A program made the position numbers and the translations under genes. A stretch of 39,582 nt of DNA from Chitinophagales bacterium (lineage in GTDB: Bacteria > Bacteroidota > Bacteroidia > Chitinophagales > Saprospiraceae): assembly GCA_013297745.1 (NCBI GenBank), contig JAAFIM010000032.1, positions 1 through 39,582 of the forward strand, written 5' to 3'. Positions 9,911 to 16,651 of this stretch are shown here, piece by piece. How positions within the stretch are numbered: the first letter of the stretch is position 1; the number at the start of each line of letters is the position of its first letter. The notes below the pieces were generated by a model, which did no database searches, had not been told where the DNA came from, and worked only from the letters and a program-made list of their open reading frames with translations.

Positions 9911-10912
9911 ATGAGTGAGGATATAGCTAATCTCAGAAATAAGGGAAAAGGAACTGATGTTAAAAATGCAGTACAAAATCACGACGATAAAGTACTTGCT
10001 TATTTTGAATCTCCTAAAAATGCCAAATTATTCAGTTATTTCTTTTTATCAGCCAATGTCCAATGCTACAGTAGAGGCGGCAAAGGCGATGTTGTGAAAG
10101 CAGTTGAAGAAAGCCGAAATTTAGCTGTCGCGATAGGCATTATAGACGCGGATTTTGAACGATTGATAAACCCCGCTATTATAAATTGCCCTACTCCTGA
10201 TATATTTTGGACAGATTGCCACGATACAGAAATGATGATGCTCAAATCTACTGCCACGATTGATAAAGTGCTGCATTTTTACGACCAAAAAATAGACGAA
10301 AAAGTAGACCAAACTGAAACCAAAAGGCAAAATTTTGAAAAACAGAATAAAATGTCAGTGCTTGATTTTATTATGAAAGAACTTTTTCCGATGAGTGTGT
10401 TGCGATATTGTAGCGGATTGAATAGTTGGGACATTAAATTTAGAGTTTTTGGAGATAAAGGAGTAACATATCTGAATTATTCAGAGTTTTTTGACTCCAA
10501 AACGTTAAAATTTAGTAAGGATAATTTTTTAAAAACAGTCAAAAGTAAGTTTGATAACGTTCAAAATCCTTTTTTTAAAGGGCAATCTATAAAAAAACAA
10601 ACCCCAGAGTCAAAGCAAGCAGCAAAAGAACGCGAAGCTATGCAGAAAAAATATGAAACGGAGTTGAAAAATGCTTTTGATTTATGGGAATTAACCAATG
10701 GACACGATGTTTTACACGTTTTATCTTTAGCGTTGGAGGGATTGATTGCTAATTATAAAAGCAGCGAAAGAATCACACCTGATAGGTTGGAATTAGATTT
10801 AATGCTTGCCTATTCCCCACAAGAATTTGGAAAAACAAATCTTTTTCAACAGTTACAAAGTTGGGAAAATGAAAAAGGCAGAAAAATTCTGTTACCAATT
10901 AAAGAAAATTAA
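9911..10912 (+). CDS. DUF4435 TOPRIM-like effector, AriB-like
   Basis: 333 residues. The N-terminal half matches DUF4435/TOPRIM: candidate catalytic Glu33 (AYFESPKN), a GGKGDVVKAV turn at 56-65, the metal-binding DxD as Asp79 and Asp81 in GIIDADFERL, and TDCHDTEMMM at 101-110, the acidic motif that follows in the family. The C-terminal half is helical and charged, without a motif I know. In PARIS the DUF4435 protein AriB is a nuclease shown to cut tRNA once released from AriA; that role here is inferred. The opening strand reads VLAYFES where TOPRIM proteins often read VVEGxxD, so it is somewhat divergent. It ends 5 nt before the FAH gene, which is therefore probably on the same transcript. 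Confidence 0.78.
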   Translation: MSEDIANLRNKGKGTDVKNAVQNHDDKVLAYFESPKNAKLFSYFFLSANVQCYSRGGKGDVVKAVEESRNLAVAIGIIDADFERLINPAIINCPTPDIFWTDCHDTEMMMLKSTATIDKVLHFYDQKIDEKVDQTETKRQNFEKQNKMSVLDFIMKELFPMSVLRYCSGLNSWDIKFRVFGDKGVTYLNYSEFFDSKTLKFSKDNFLKTVKSKFDNVQNPFFKGQSIKKQTPESKQAAKEREAMQKKYETELKNAFDLWELTNGHDVLHVLSLALEGLIANYKSSERITPDRLELDLMLAYSPQEFGKTNLFQQLQSWENEKGRKILLPIKEN

Positions 10913-10917
10913 AAACT

Positions 10918-11532
10918 ATGAAAATTATCTGCGTTGGGCGCAATTATGCCGAACACGCCGCCGAATTGGGTAATGCTGTGCCAGAAAATCCCATTTTATT
11001 TATGAAGCCAGCTACCGCGCTGCTCAAAGATAATCGCCCTTTTTATCACCCCGAATTTAGCCAGGATATACACCACGAGATAGAGTTGGTGTTTCGCATC
11101 AGCAAAAACGGCAAAAGTATAGCCCCTCAATTCGCGCACAAATACTACGATGCGGTTACGTTGGGGATAGATTTTACCGCCCGCGACCTACAACAAAATT
11201 GTAAAACCAAAGGCTTGCCCTGGGAAATCGCTAAGGCTTTTGATAATTCCGCCGTGTTGGGCGAGTGGGTAGATATAGCCAAAGCCAAAGCAGAAAATCC
11301 AAATTTTGGGTTTCAAATGACTAAAAATCAGCAAGTTGTGCAACAAGGCGATGCCAGCCAAATGATACACAGCATTGATAATTTGATAGCTTATATCTCC
11401 CAATTTTTTACCCTGCAAACGGGCGATTTGATTTATACAGGCACACCCAAAGGCGTTTCTAAAATCAGTATAGGCGACAACTACGAGGGCTTTTTTGCCA
11501 ATCAAAAGCTATTTAGCTGCGAGATAAAATAA
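10918..11532 (+). CDS. Fumarylacetoacetate hydrolase family protein
   Basis: 204-residue enzyme of the FAH family, small form like FAHD1/YcgM: acylpyruvase, oxaloacetate decarboxylase or 2-hydroxyhepta-2,4-diene-1,7-dioate isomerase. The start is typical (MKIICVGRNYAEHAAELGN). Metal ligands Glu54 and Glu56 (HHEIEL) and Asp85 (GIDFTARD) fit the family's ExE...D pattern, and PKGVSKISIGD near the C-terminus is standard. Cytoplasmic. It starts 5 nt after the DUF4435 gene and is followed 13 nt later by nth, so the four genes may form one transcript even though the first two look acquired. Arg codons here are CGC, unlike the two genes before. Family is certain; substrate unknown. Confidence 0.9.
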   Translation: MKIICVGRNYAEHAAELGNAVPENPILFMKPATALLKDNRPFYHPEFSQDIHHEIELVFRISKNGKSIAPQFAHKYYDAVTLGIDFTARDLQQNCKTKGLPWEIAKAFDNSAVLGEWVDIAKAKAENPNFGFQMTKNQQVVQQGDASQMIHSIDNLIAYISQFFTLQTGDLIYTGTPKGVSKISIGDNYEGFFANQKLFSCEIK

Positions 11533-11545
11533 AACAAAATAAAAT

Positions 11546-12175
11546 ATGGATAATCTGCAAAAAGCCCAAATTATTGCCCAGCGTTTGGAGGATTTTTACC
11601 CAGAAACGCCCATTCCTTTGCAATTTAGCAGCATTTATACCCTTTTGGTGGCTGTGTTGTTGTCGGCTCAATGCACGGATGAACGCGTCAATAAGGTTAC
11701 GCCCGCGCTGTTTGCCAAAGCGGATAATCCTTACGATATGATTAAATTAAGCCCTGCAGAGATAGAAAATATAATTCGTCCTTGTGGGCTTGCGCCAAAA
11801 AAATCTAAGGCGATATGGGATTTATCCCAAATTATTATCAATAAACACAAAGGAATCGTTCCCAATAATTTTGCAGACTTGGAAGAATTGCCTGGAGTTG
11901 GGCATAAAACGGCTTCTGTGGTGATGTCGCAAGGTTTTGGCGAGGCAGCTTTTCCCGTCGATACGCATATTCACAGATTGGCGCAGCGTTGGGGCTTGAG
12001 TAGTGGAAAGAATGTGGAACAAACCGAAAAGGATTTGAAAGCACTATTTCCCCGCGATAGTTGGAATAAATTACATTTACAGATTATTTTCTTTGGGCGC
12101 GAATACTGCCCCGCGCGCGGACACGATGCGCAAAAATGTCCGATTTGTAAGGATTTGGGCGTTCAGCAACCATAA
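11546..12175 (+). CDS. nth: Endonuclease III (with atypical Fe-S loop)
   Basis: Base-excision repair glycosylase/AP lyase for oxidised pyrimidines, 209 residues. The helix-hairpin-helix LPGVGHKTA carries Lys121 (E. coli Lys120) and Asp139 follows in PVDTHIHRLAQRWG (E. coli Asp138), so both catalytic residues are present. The C-terminal cluster loop is unusual: Cys188, Cys198 and Cys201 are seen (C-x9-C-x2-C, in GREYCPARGHDAQKCPIC), but the fourth Cys of the usual C-x6-C-x2-C-x5-C is missing and the protein ends eight residues later. The 4Fe-4S cluster may be absent or differently held. It ends CCA-TAA inside a 50-bp sequence repeated downstream of the next gene. Confidence 0.93.
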   Translation: MDNLQKAQIIAQRLEDFYPETPIPLQFSSIYTLLVAVLLSAQCTDERVNKVTPALFAKADNPYDMIKLSPAEIENIIRPCGLAPKKSKAIWDLSQIIINKHKGIVPNNFADLEELPGVGHKTASVVMSQGFGEAAFPVDTHIHRLAQRWGLSSGKNVEQTEKDLKALFPRDSWNKLHLQIIFFGREYCPARGHDAQKCPICKDLGVQQP

Positions 12176-12218
12176 AAATAAAAAACCGCTATTCTGTACG
12201 AGTAGCGGTTTTTTTTAT
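12169..12218. repeat. Terminator-containing direct repeat, copy 1
   Basis: Begins ACCATAAAAA, which includes the last codon and stop of nth, continues through the whole hairpin terminator and ends AT after eight T. The second copy at 13123-13171 differs by one substitution (T12179 versus C13133) and one T in the tract. The pair encloses a single gene. Confidence 0.93.
12181..12216 (+). terminator. nth terminator
   Basis: Stem CCGCTATTC (12186-12194) / GAGTAGCGG (12200-12208) with one G-U pair, loop TGTAC, then eight T. Confidence 0.92.
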
Positions 12219-12347
12219 CAAAATAAAATTTTATTTGGCATATTAAAAAATTACACTATTAAATTTGCTATTATTTTGTAGATAAATTTTTTTTCATAAA
12301 ATAAAAATATAATCTTATATTTTTTTTACTAATCAATATAATTTGTT

Positions 12348-12355
12348 TACTTTTG
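12348..12355 (+). promoter_or_regulatory. Promoter (-7 element) of the orphan gene
   Basis: TACTTTTG followed by TGGCG, 81 bp before the start codon in an otherwise very AT-rich gap (12219-12436). The resulting leader of about 75 nt shows no recognised riboswitch. Confidence 0.5.
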
Positions 12356-12436
12356 TGGCGTAATATGATTTTACAAACGCGATAGCTGAAAAGCGTATTT
12401 TAAATAGAGTAGGCGAAAATAACTTTCGGTGTATTT

Positions 12437-13129
12437 ATGTTTCATCAAATCCCTCTTTCTAACTATGTCAACTTCCGCGCCCGAATGTCGTTATTAATCC
12501 AAACTGCGGGTTATCAATTGATGCCAAGAACTAATCCTTTTTGTTTTGGGGTAAATTTTGGTTGGGCTAATGAAATTGTGGTATCCGCAATTAGTGACCC
12601 TTCACATCAAAATAAAAAAGAATTTGTAGTATTTAGTTGTCATCCAGGCAATAGCAAAGAGCAGGGTTATAAATTGTTCAACCATTCAAACGCTTGGACG
12701 AAAAAAACTGAACTATTTGTGTCAAGTGTCCCTTATAGTTTGGATATTAGCTATCACGTTAAATTTTGTACTGTTCAGGGCAAGTATGATTGTTCTCTTG
12801 ATTTTGATGAAAAAAAGTTGCGTGGAGATTTATACACGATAGAAAATTTTAATAATCTTAGTGGTAGATGCAAAAGAGAGGAATGGCCAAATTTAGAAAA
12901 AGCTTTTGACCATTACTTTTCTAAAGATTTTAATTGGCGTGGGGAAATTGATTGGGTTGATAAATTTTTAAATTCAACCACTAAAAATCAATTTGATGTT
13001 GCTTTTGGTTATTCTGCTTGTATTTATGTGCCATATACCCAATTTCAGCACTTAGATACTCAAAACCCAAGCGCTGTGCCTGCATTTCTAAAAGAGATTG
13101 TAGCAGCATTTAATACATTAATACCATAA
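12437..13129 (+). CDS. Orphan protein bracketed by repeated terminators
   Basis: 230 residues; I recognise no family. No signal peptide or membrane helix, so probably cytoplasmic. It is rich in aromatic residues and Asn, for example FCFGVNFGWANEIVVSA near the N-terminus, and has WRGEIDWVDKFL at about 175. Its mixed Arg codons (CGC, CGA, CGT, AGA) differ from the CGC-rich FAH and nth genes. The gene ends CCA-TAA, exactly as nth does, and that end together with the following terminator is a near-identical copy of the end of nth. Thus the gene, with its 260-bp upstream region, sits between two 49-50 bp direct repeats. This suggests insertion or duplication by recombination at the terminator. Confidence 0.75.
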   Translation: MFHQIPLSNYVNFRARMSLLIQTAGYQLMPRTNPFCFGVNFGWANEIVVSAISDPSHQNKKEFVVFSCHPGNSKEQGYKLFNHSNAWTKKTELFVSSVPYSLDISYHVKFCTVQGKYDCSLDFDEKKLRGDLYTIENFNNLSGRCKREEWPNLEKAFDHYFSKDFNWRGEIDWVDKFLNSTTKNQFDVAFGYSACIYVPYTQFQHLDTQNPSAVPAFLKEIVAAFNTLIP

Positions 13130-13171
13130 AAACAAAAAACCGCTATTCTGTACGAGTAGCGGTTTTTTTAT
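13123..13171. repeat. Terminator-containing direct repeat, copy 2
   Basis: Near-identical to 12169-12218: same stop-codon context, same nine-base stem and same loop, with seven instead of eight T. Starts in the last codon of the orphan gene. Confidence 0.93.
13134..13169. terminator. Terminator of the orphan gene (bidirectional)
   Basis: Stem CCGCTATTC / GAGTAGCGG, loop TGTAC, A-run before and seven T after. It lies between convergent genes, so it can also end the ferredoxin transcript on the minus strand. Confidence 0.92.
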
Positions 13172-13187
13172 GTTAGACAATAGATTT

Positions 13188-13532
13188 TTAATGCTCGTGT
13201 CCAATAATACGGGATTGGTCTGGGACATAAACCTCGATGATTGCATCGGGCGTATTTTTCAACAATTCGCATTGGCAACTTAGTCGCGAAGATAAGCGTG
13301 GATTGATAGCTCTATCTATAAAATCCTCTTCGCGGTCGCTGATTTCGGACAATAAATTGTCCCCTTTTTCTACATATACGTGGCAAGTGCTGCAGGCACA
13401 AACTCCCCCACAATTGCTATTGATGTGCAAGCCGTTGTTTTCGGCTAAGTCTAATATATTGTCGCCTTTTAGCATTTGCAGGCTGACGGGTTGAATGGTT
13501 TTATCTTCAAAAGTAAATTTAACAATGGCCAT
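13188..13532 (-). CDS. 2Fe-2S ferredoxin, adrenodoxin type
   Basis: 114-residue electron carrier. Cluster ligands Cys41, Cys47 and Cys50 (CGGVCACSTC, C-x5-C-x2-C) and Cys86 (SRLSCQCEL) match the adrenodoxin/Isc-type pattern. An extra Cys45 lies within the binding loop and Cys88 next to the last ligand. This type passes electrons to P450s, Fe-S assembly enzymes or ring hydroxylases. No iscS, iscU or hscA neighbour is present, so the partner cannot be named. The C-terminus ends in His residues (RIIGHEH). Single gene, convergent with the orphan gene. Confidence 0.93.
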   Translation of the reverse strand: MAIVKFTFEDKTIQPVSLQMLKGDNILDLAENNGLHINSNCGGVCACSTCHVYVEKGDNLLSEISDREEDFIDRAINPRLSSRLSCQCELLKNTPDAIIEVYVPDQSRIIGHEH

Positions 13533-13655
13533 TTGTATAACCTAAAAGGTTGTTTGAATAAAAATGATGTAGTGATAAAAATTAAAAAACGCAACTTTTC
13601 TAAAAAAGTTGCGCAAACAGTATATTTATTTACAAAATAGTGATTTTTTCAGGTT

Positions 13656-15029
13656 TTATTTCGCTTTTGGTAGCATATTGCGGACTGCGCGTTGAGTATT
13701 AACCATATTTCTATTGTTGAGAAAAGATTGTTGGCTGGGGCTAAGCTCGCGATTGCTATTATGGGTAATAATTGTATAACCTGAAAGGCTGCGTTGGAAG
13801 ATTATTTTTTCTGGGTAGTCATTGCTTGGCATATCCAAACTAAATGTTAATTCTTCTGGATTGATACCTGTGAGCATATAAAGTACAGGCTGTTTGTAGT
13901 CATCAACGGCGATTTGTAGAAAAATTTGTTGTAGATTTTCGTCCAGTTTTATGGTCATAAACTCTTCAAACAATCTATCTTTGCCTTTGGTTTTGTAGCC
14001 ACGTCCATATAGGGTATTGGCATCTTTGATTGTCCATTCTTCGTAAGAAATACCATCAAAACGGCTATCATCTTGCCATTTGCCTATCAACCAAGCCAAC
14101 ATTTTCATCCTTGGGTTGAGTTTTTGGGCGAATTGCTCTTCTTTATTCTGATGTTTTTCTCTTTGTTTGGATTTAGCAGGTGTATTAACGGCTCTATCTT
14201 TGGCTGTTTTACTATTTTCTTCTAATGCTATATCATTGATGGTTTGAATTTCGTCAGCAGTGATATTGGAAGGGCTCGCATATCGGGCACTATTTCGGCT
14301 TGTTTTTTTATCAGCTATATTTTTTTTAGCTTCAGCTACTACGGAAGAATTATTGGGTGTAGGCTCGTCGTATTCGAGATTTAATTGATTGTCCATATCA
14401 TCAACAGATATGCCTGCGTTATCGTCAGAACTTTTAATTTCTATTTTTCCCGCTTTGGAGTCTAAATCGTTATTGAGGATAGCTATTGTATTGCTCAATA
14501 AGCTATTATTTTCGCCCACTACAGTTGGAGCTTCCATAATTATGGTGGGCTTAGCTGGGTTTTCTTGTATGAGTTTCAATTCGGCAGGCAATTCAGTAGG
14601 CACAGGCGCTGGTATTTGGTTGTTGGTGCTGCTGCTTATAGATTTGAGCCTATCAGCTTGAGCGCTATCGGCTTGTTTATAAATTTCTTCAGCTTCTTTG
14701 TCATTAACGGGCAATTCTTGTTCTTGTGGTAGGGCTTGTGCTATGGATTGATTTTGGGTTTTTTCTGATAAGATATTATTATCATTCAAAAACATACGCC
14801 AAACCAAACCTACACTCACAATACCCAATAAGAGGGACGCGGCCACTGAATAACGGCGGCTCAAAGATAACCAACCCGTTTGGGGGGGGCTTTTGGTGTG
14901 GGTGTTGGCATCGAGGCGAGATTCTATCCTATCCCAAAGGGCAGGAGAGGGCATTTCGTCCAATTTGCTTTGGTTGTCGCGAAAAAGGCGGCTTAGAGAG
15001 TCATCTTTTTCATCAGGTAAGTTTATCAT
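13656..15029 (-). CDS. Anti-sigma-like membrane protein with C-terminal lipocalin-like domain
   Basis: 457 residues. Residues 1-57 are acidic/polar with SPALWDRIESRLD at 28-40, like the cytoplasmic part of Bacteroidota anti-sigma proteins. One membrane helix lies at about 60-80 (YSVAASLLLGIVSVGLVWRM). A long low-complexity linker rich in Asn, Lys, Ser and Pro (about 85-300) would be periplasmic. The last 150 residues, starting MLAWLIGKWQDDSRFDGISY, have the look of DUF6265-like, lipocalin-shaped domains (LxGxWxxxxxDG..EEW). It starts 86 bp after the ECF sigma gene on the same strand, the usual sigma/anti-sigma order. So it probably holds the sigma factor and may sense a ligand outside; the ligand-sensing idea is inference. 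Confidence 0.72.
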   Translation of the reverse strand: MINLPDEKDDSLSRLFRDNQSKLDEMPSPALWDRIESRLDANTHTKSPPQTGWLSLSRRYSVAASLLLGIVSVGLVWRMFLNDNNILSEKTQNQSIAQALPQEQELPVNDKEAEEIYKQADSAQADRLKSISSSTNNQIPAPVPTELPAELKLIQENPAKPTIIMEAPTVVGENNSLLSNTIAILNNDLDSKAGKIEIKSSDDNAGISVDDMDNQLNLEYDEPTPNNSSVVAEAKKNIADKKTSRNSARYASPSNITADEIQTINDIALEENSKTAKDRAVNTPAKSKQREKHQNKEEQFAQKLNPRMKMLAWLIGKWQDDSRFDGISYEEWTIKDANTLYGRGYKTKGKDRLFEEFMTIKLDENLQQIFLQIAVDDYKQPVLYMLTGINPEELTFSLDMPSNDYPEKIIFQRSLSGYTIITHNSNRELSPSQQSFLNNRNMVNTQRAVRNMLPKAK

Positions 15030-15115
15030 TATGCAAAAAAGTTGGGTGGTGTAAAAAAAGGTTTTTTCAAGAAATGGATTTTATATTTGGGCTTGTTGCT
15101 AAAATTGGAAACGAT

Positions 15116-15643
15116 TTATTTAATTTTTTGTTCAATCAAATCTTTTAATTTGCGCTTAGCAAGTATGAGCTGGGATTTGGACGTATTGATGCTAATTTGT
15201 AACATATCAGCTATTTCGCGGTGCTTATAACCTTCCATTACATAAAGATTAAAAACGGTGCGATAGCCTACGGGCAGTTGGTCTAACAATTTGATAAGGT
15301 CAGCGGCTATTAGTTTTTCTTCGATGGTGACGTCAAATGTTTCCATTTGTATGTCTTGTATATCCACGTGGTCATTGAATTTGTAATCGCGACGAATAAA
15401 CATAAGTGCTTCATTGGTCATGATACGCCGTATCCAGCCTTCAAAACTGCCTGTACCGCTGTACATATCTATTTTTTGAAACACTTTACAAAAGCCTTCC
15501 ATGAGTACTTCTTCAGCGTTTTCTGTGGTTTTGACGTAACGTTTGCACAAGCCGAACATTCGCCCAGCATATTTTTCATACACCAGCTTTTGTGCGAGCC
15601 GTTCTTGGCGCTTACATCTTGCTATGAGTTCTTCCTCTGTCAA
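15116..15643 (-). CDS. ECF RNA polymerase sigma factor (TTG start)
   Basis: 175-residue sigma-70 family factor with only regions 2 and 4. Region 2 lies at about 20-95 (YEKYAGRMFGLCKRYV, then GSFEGWIRRIMTNEALMFIRR) and region 4 at about 115-172 (LLDQLPVGYRTVFNLYVMEGYKHREIADML). The start codon is TTG at 15643: an in-frame TAA lies three codons upstream, no ATG is available before residue 29, and starting later would cut region 2. It is followed by a membrane protein with anti-sigma features, its probable regulator. A promoter-like TAAGTTTGC lies 39 bp upstream. Target genes are unknown. Confidence 0.92.
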   Translation of the reverse strand: MTEEELIARCKRQERLAQKLVYEKYAGRMFGLCKRYVKTTENAEEVLMEGFCKVFQKIDMYSGTGSFEGWIRRIMTNEALMFIRRDYKFNDHVDIQDIQMETFDVTIEEKLIAADLIKLLDQLPVGYRTVFNLYVMEGYKHREIADMLQISINTSKSQLILAKRKLKDLIEQKIK

Positions 15644-15681
15644 AGCTCGTTATCAATTTTGGTGGGTTAAAAAAGTAGATG

Positions 15682-15715
15682 CAAACTTATTTTTTTTTGG
15701 TGCAAATAAGGGCAA
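15682..15715 (-). promoter_or_regulatory. Promoter of the sigma factor gene
   Basis: On the minus strand TTG (15715-15713), a 23-nt spacer and TAAGTTTG (15689-15682) followed by C, matching the local promoter pattern at the long end of spacing. Confidence 0.5.
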
Positions 15716-15753
15716 TAAAATTATAAATAATTATGCTTAATGCTAAAATTAGC

Positions 15754-16587
15754 TTATTTCAATAAATCTGCTAACTCTTTAAAATTGCGGATTTTGGCCA
15801 CGCTGTGTGGGGTTGTACCCGCAAAATAGGGGTTGAAGTCTACGTTAGTGCCTATATTTTTATCCGCTCCTTTTCGGATTAGCAACCTTACAATTTCTAT
15901 GTGGTTGCTTTCTACCGCTTCGTGCAAAGGGGTAAAACCGTATTTTTCTTGAGCATTGGGGTCAGCTCCCCATTCTAGCAGTAATTCAGCCATACGCAAG
16001 TTGCCCGCTCTGCAAGCGAAATGTAAAGGGCTAAGCCCATACAAATCTTCAGCGTTGAGATTTATCATCTTTTTATGCGCAAGGCAGGTTTCCAAGATGG
16101 TTTTGGCTATATCTGTTTCTCCAAAATTGCCTGCTGCGTGCAAGGCGGTTTGTTCGCTGTCGTTGGAAAGGTTGGGGTTTGCACCCGCTTCTACCAATAG
16201 ACGCGCCACTTCGTTAAATTGGCGGTAGCGCTGGTTGTTTTCGTGATAAATTTCTTTGTCTATCTGCAAATGTTCGTGTGCTTCAGATACAGCTACGATA
16301 AGCGCGGTAAATCCGTCTTGATAGCGGATATTGACATCAACTCCAGCGGCTATACAAGCTTTAACGACTTCTACATTGGCGCGTTTGGCTGCATAAAATA
16401 AGGGCATAGATTCAAACGCTGCGCCTTTTTTTAGCAAAAAAATAGCGGTTTCGTCTTGCATTTCATCAATCGCAAGGTCTAAGGCTGTATGTCCTGTGTT
16501 ATCTAATTCGTTGATATTTGCACCGTTGTCCAACGCTACTTCTAGCTGGGATATAGCGGCTTTTTTTAAAATTAATTCTGGAAACAT
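15754..16587 (-). CDS. Ankyrin repeat protein
   Basis: 277 residues consisting of about seven ankyrin repeats, a protein-binding scaffold. Clear units include DNTGHTALDLAIDE, DGFTALIVAVSEA, SEQTALHAAGNFG, YGLSPLHFACRAGN and YGFTPLHEAVESNH, each followed by LLxxGAxxN-type helices. I chose the ATG at 16587 (MFPELILKKAA) because the repeats begin right after it; an upstream in-frame ATG at 16674 would overlap the nucleoside transporter gene and add a tail unlike the rest. No signal peptide, so cytoplasmic. It follows the transporter gene by 64 bp on the same strand and may be cotranscribed. The partner is unknown. Confidence 0.88.
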   Translation of the reverse strand: MFPELILKKAAISQLEVALDNGANINELDNTGHTALDLAIDEMQDETAIFLLKKGAAFESMPLFYAAKRANVEVVKACIAAGVDVNIRYQDGFTALIVAVSEAHEHLQIDKEIYHENNQRYRQFNEVARLLVEAGANPNLSNDSEQTALHAAGNFGETDIAKTILETCLAHKKMINLNAEDLYGLSPLHFACRAGNLRMAELLLEWGADPNAQEKYGFTPLHEAVESNHIEIVRLLIRKGADKNIGTNVDFNPYFAGTTPHSVAKIRNFKELADLLK

Positions 16588-16651
16588 ATTATTAAAATGA
16601 ATAATAGAGATTGAAAAATCGTGATACTTTGATACGCGCTGCGAAAAAAAG

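Noticed and set aside
12219-12436. Riboswitch or small RNA in the AT-rich gap
   Set aside because: No conserved core or convincing fold could be found by eye.
12169-13171. Insertion sequence or transposon bounded by the repeats
   Set aside because: The repeats are direct copies of a terminator, with no terminal inverted repeats, and the enclosed protein has no transposase motif.
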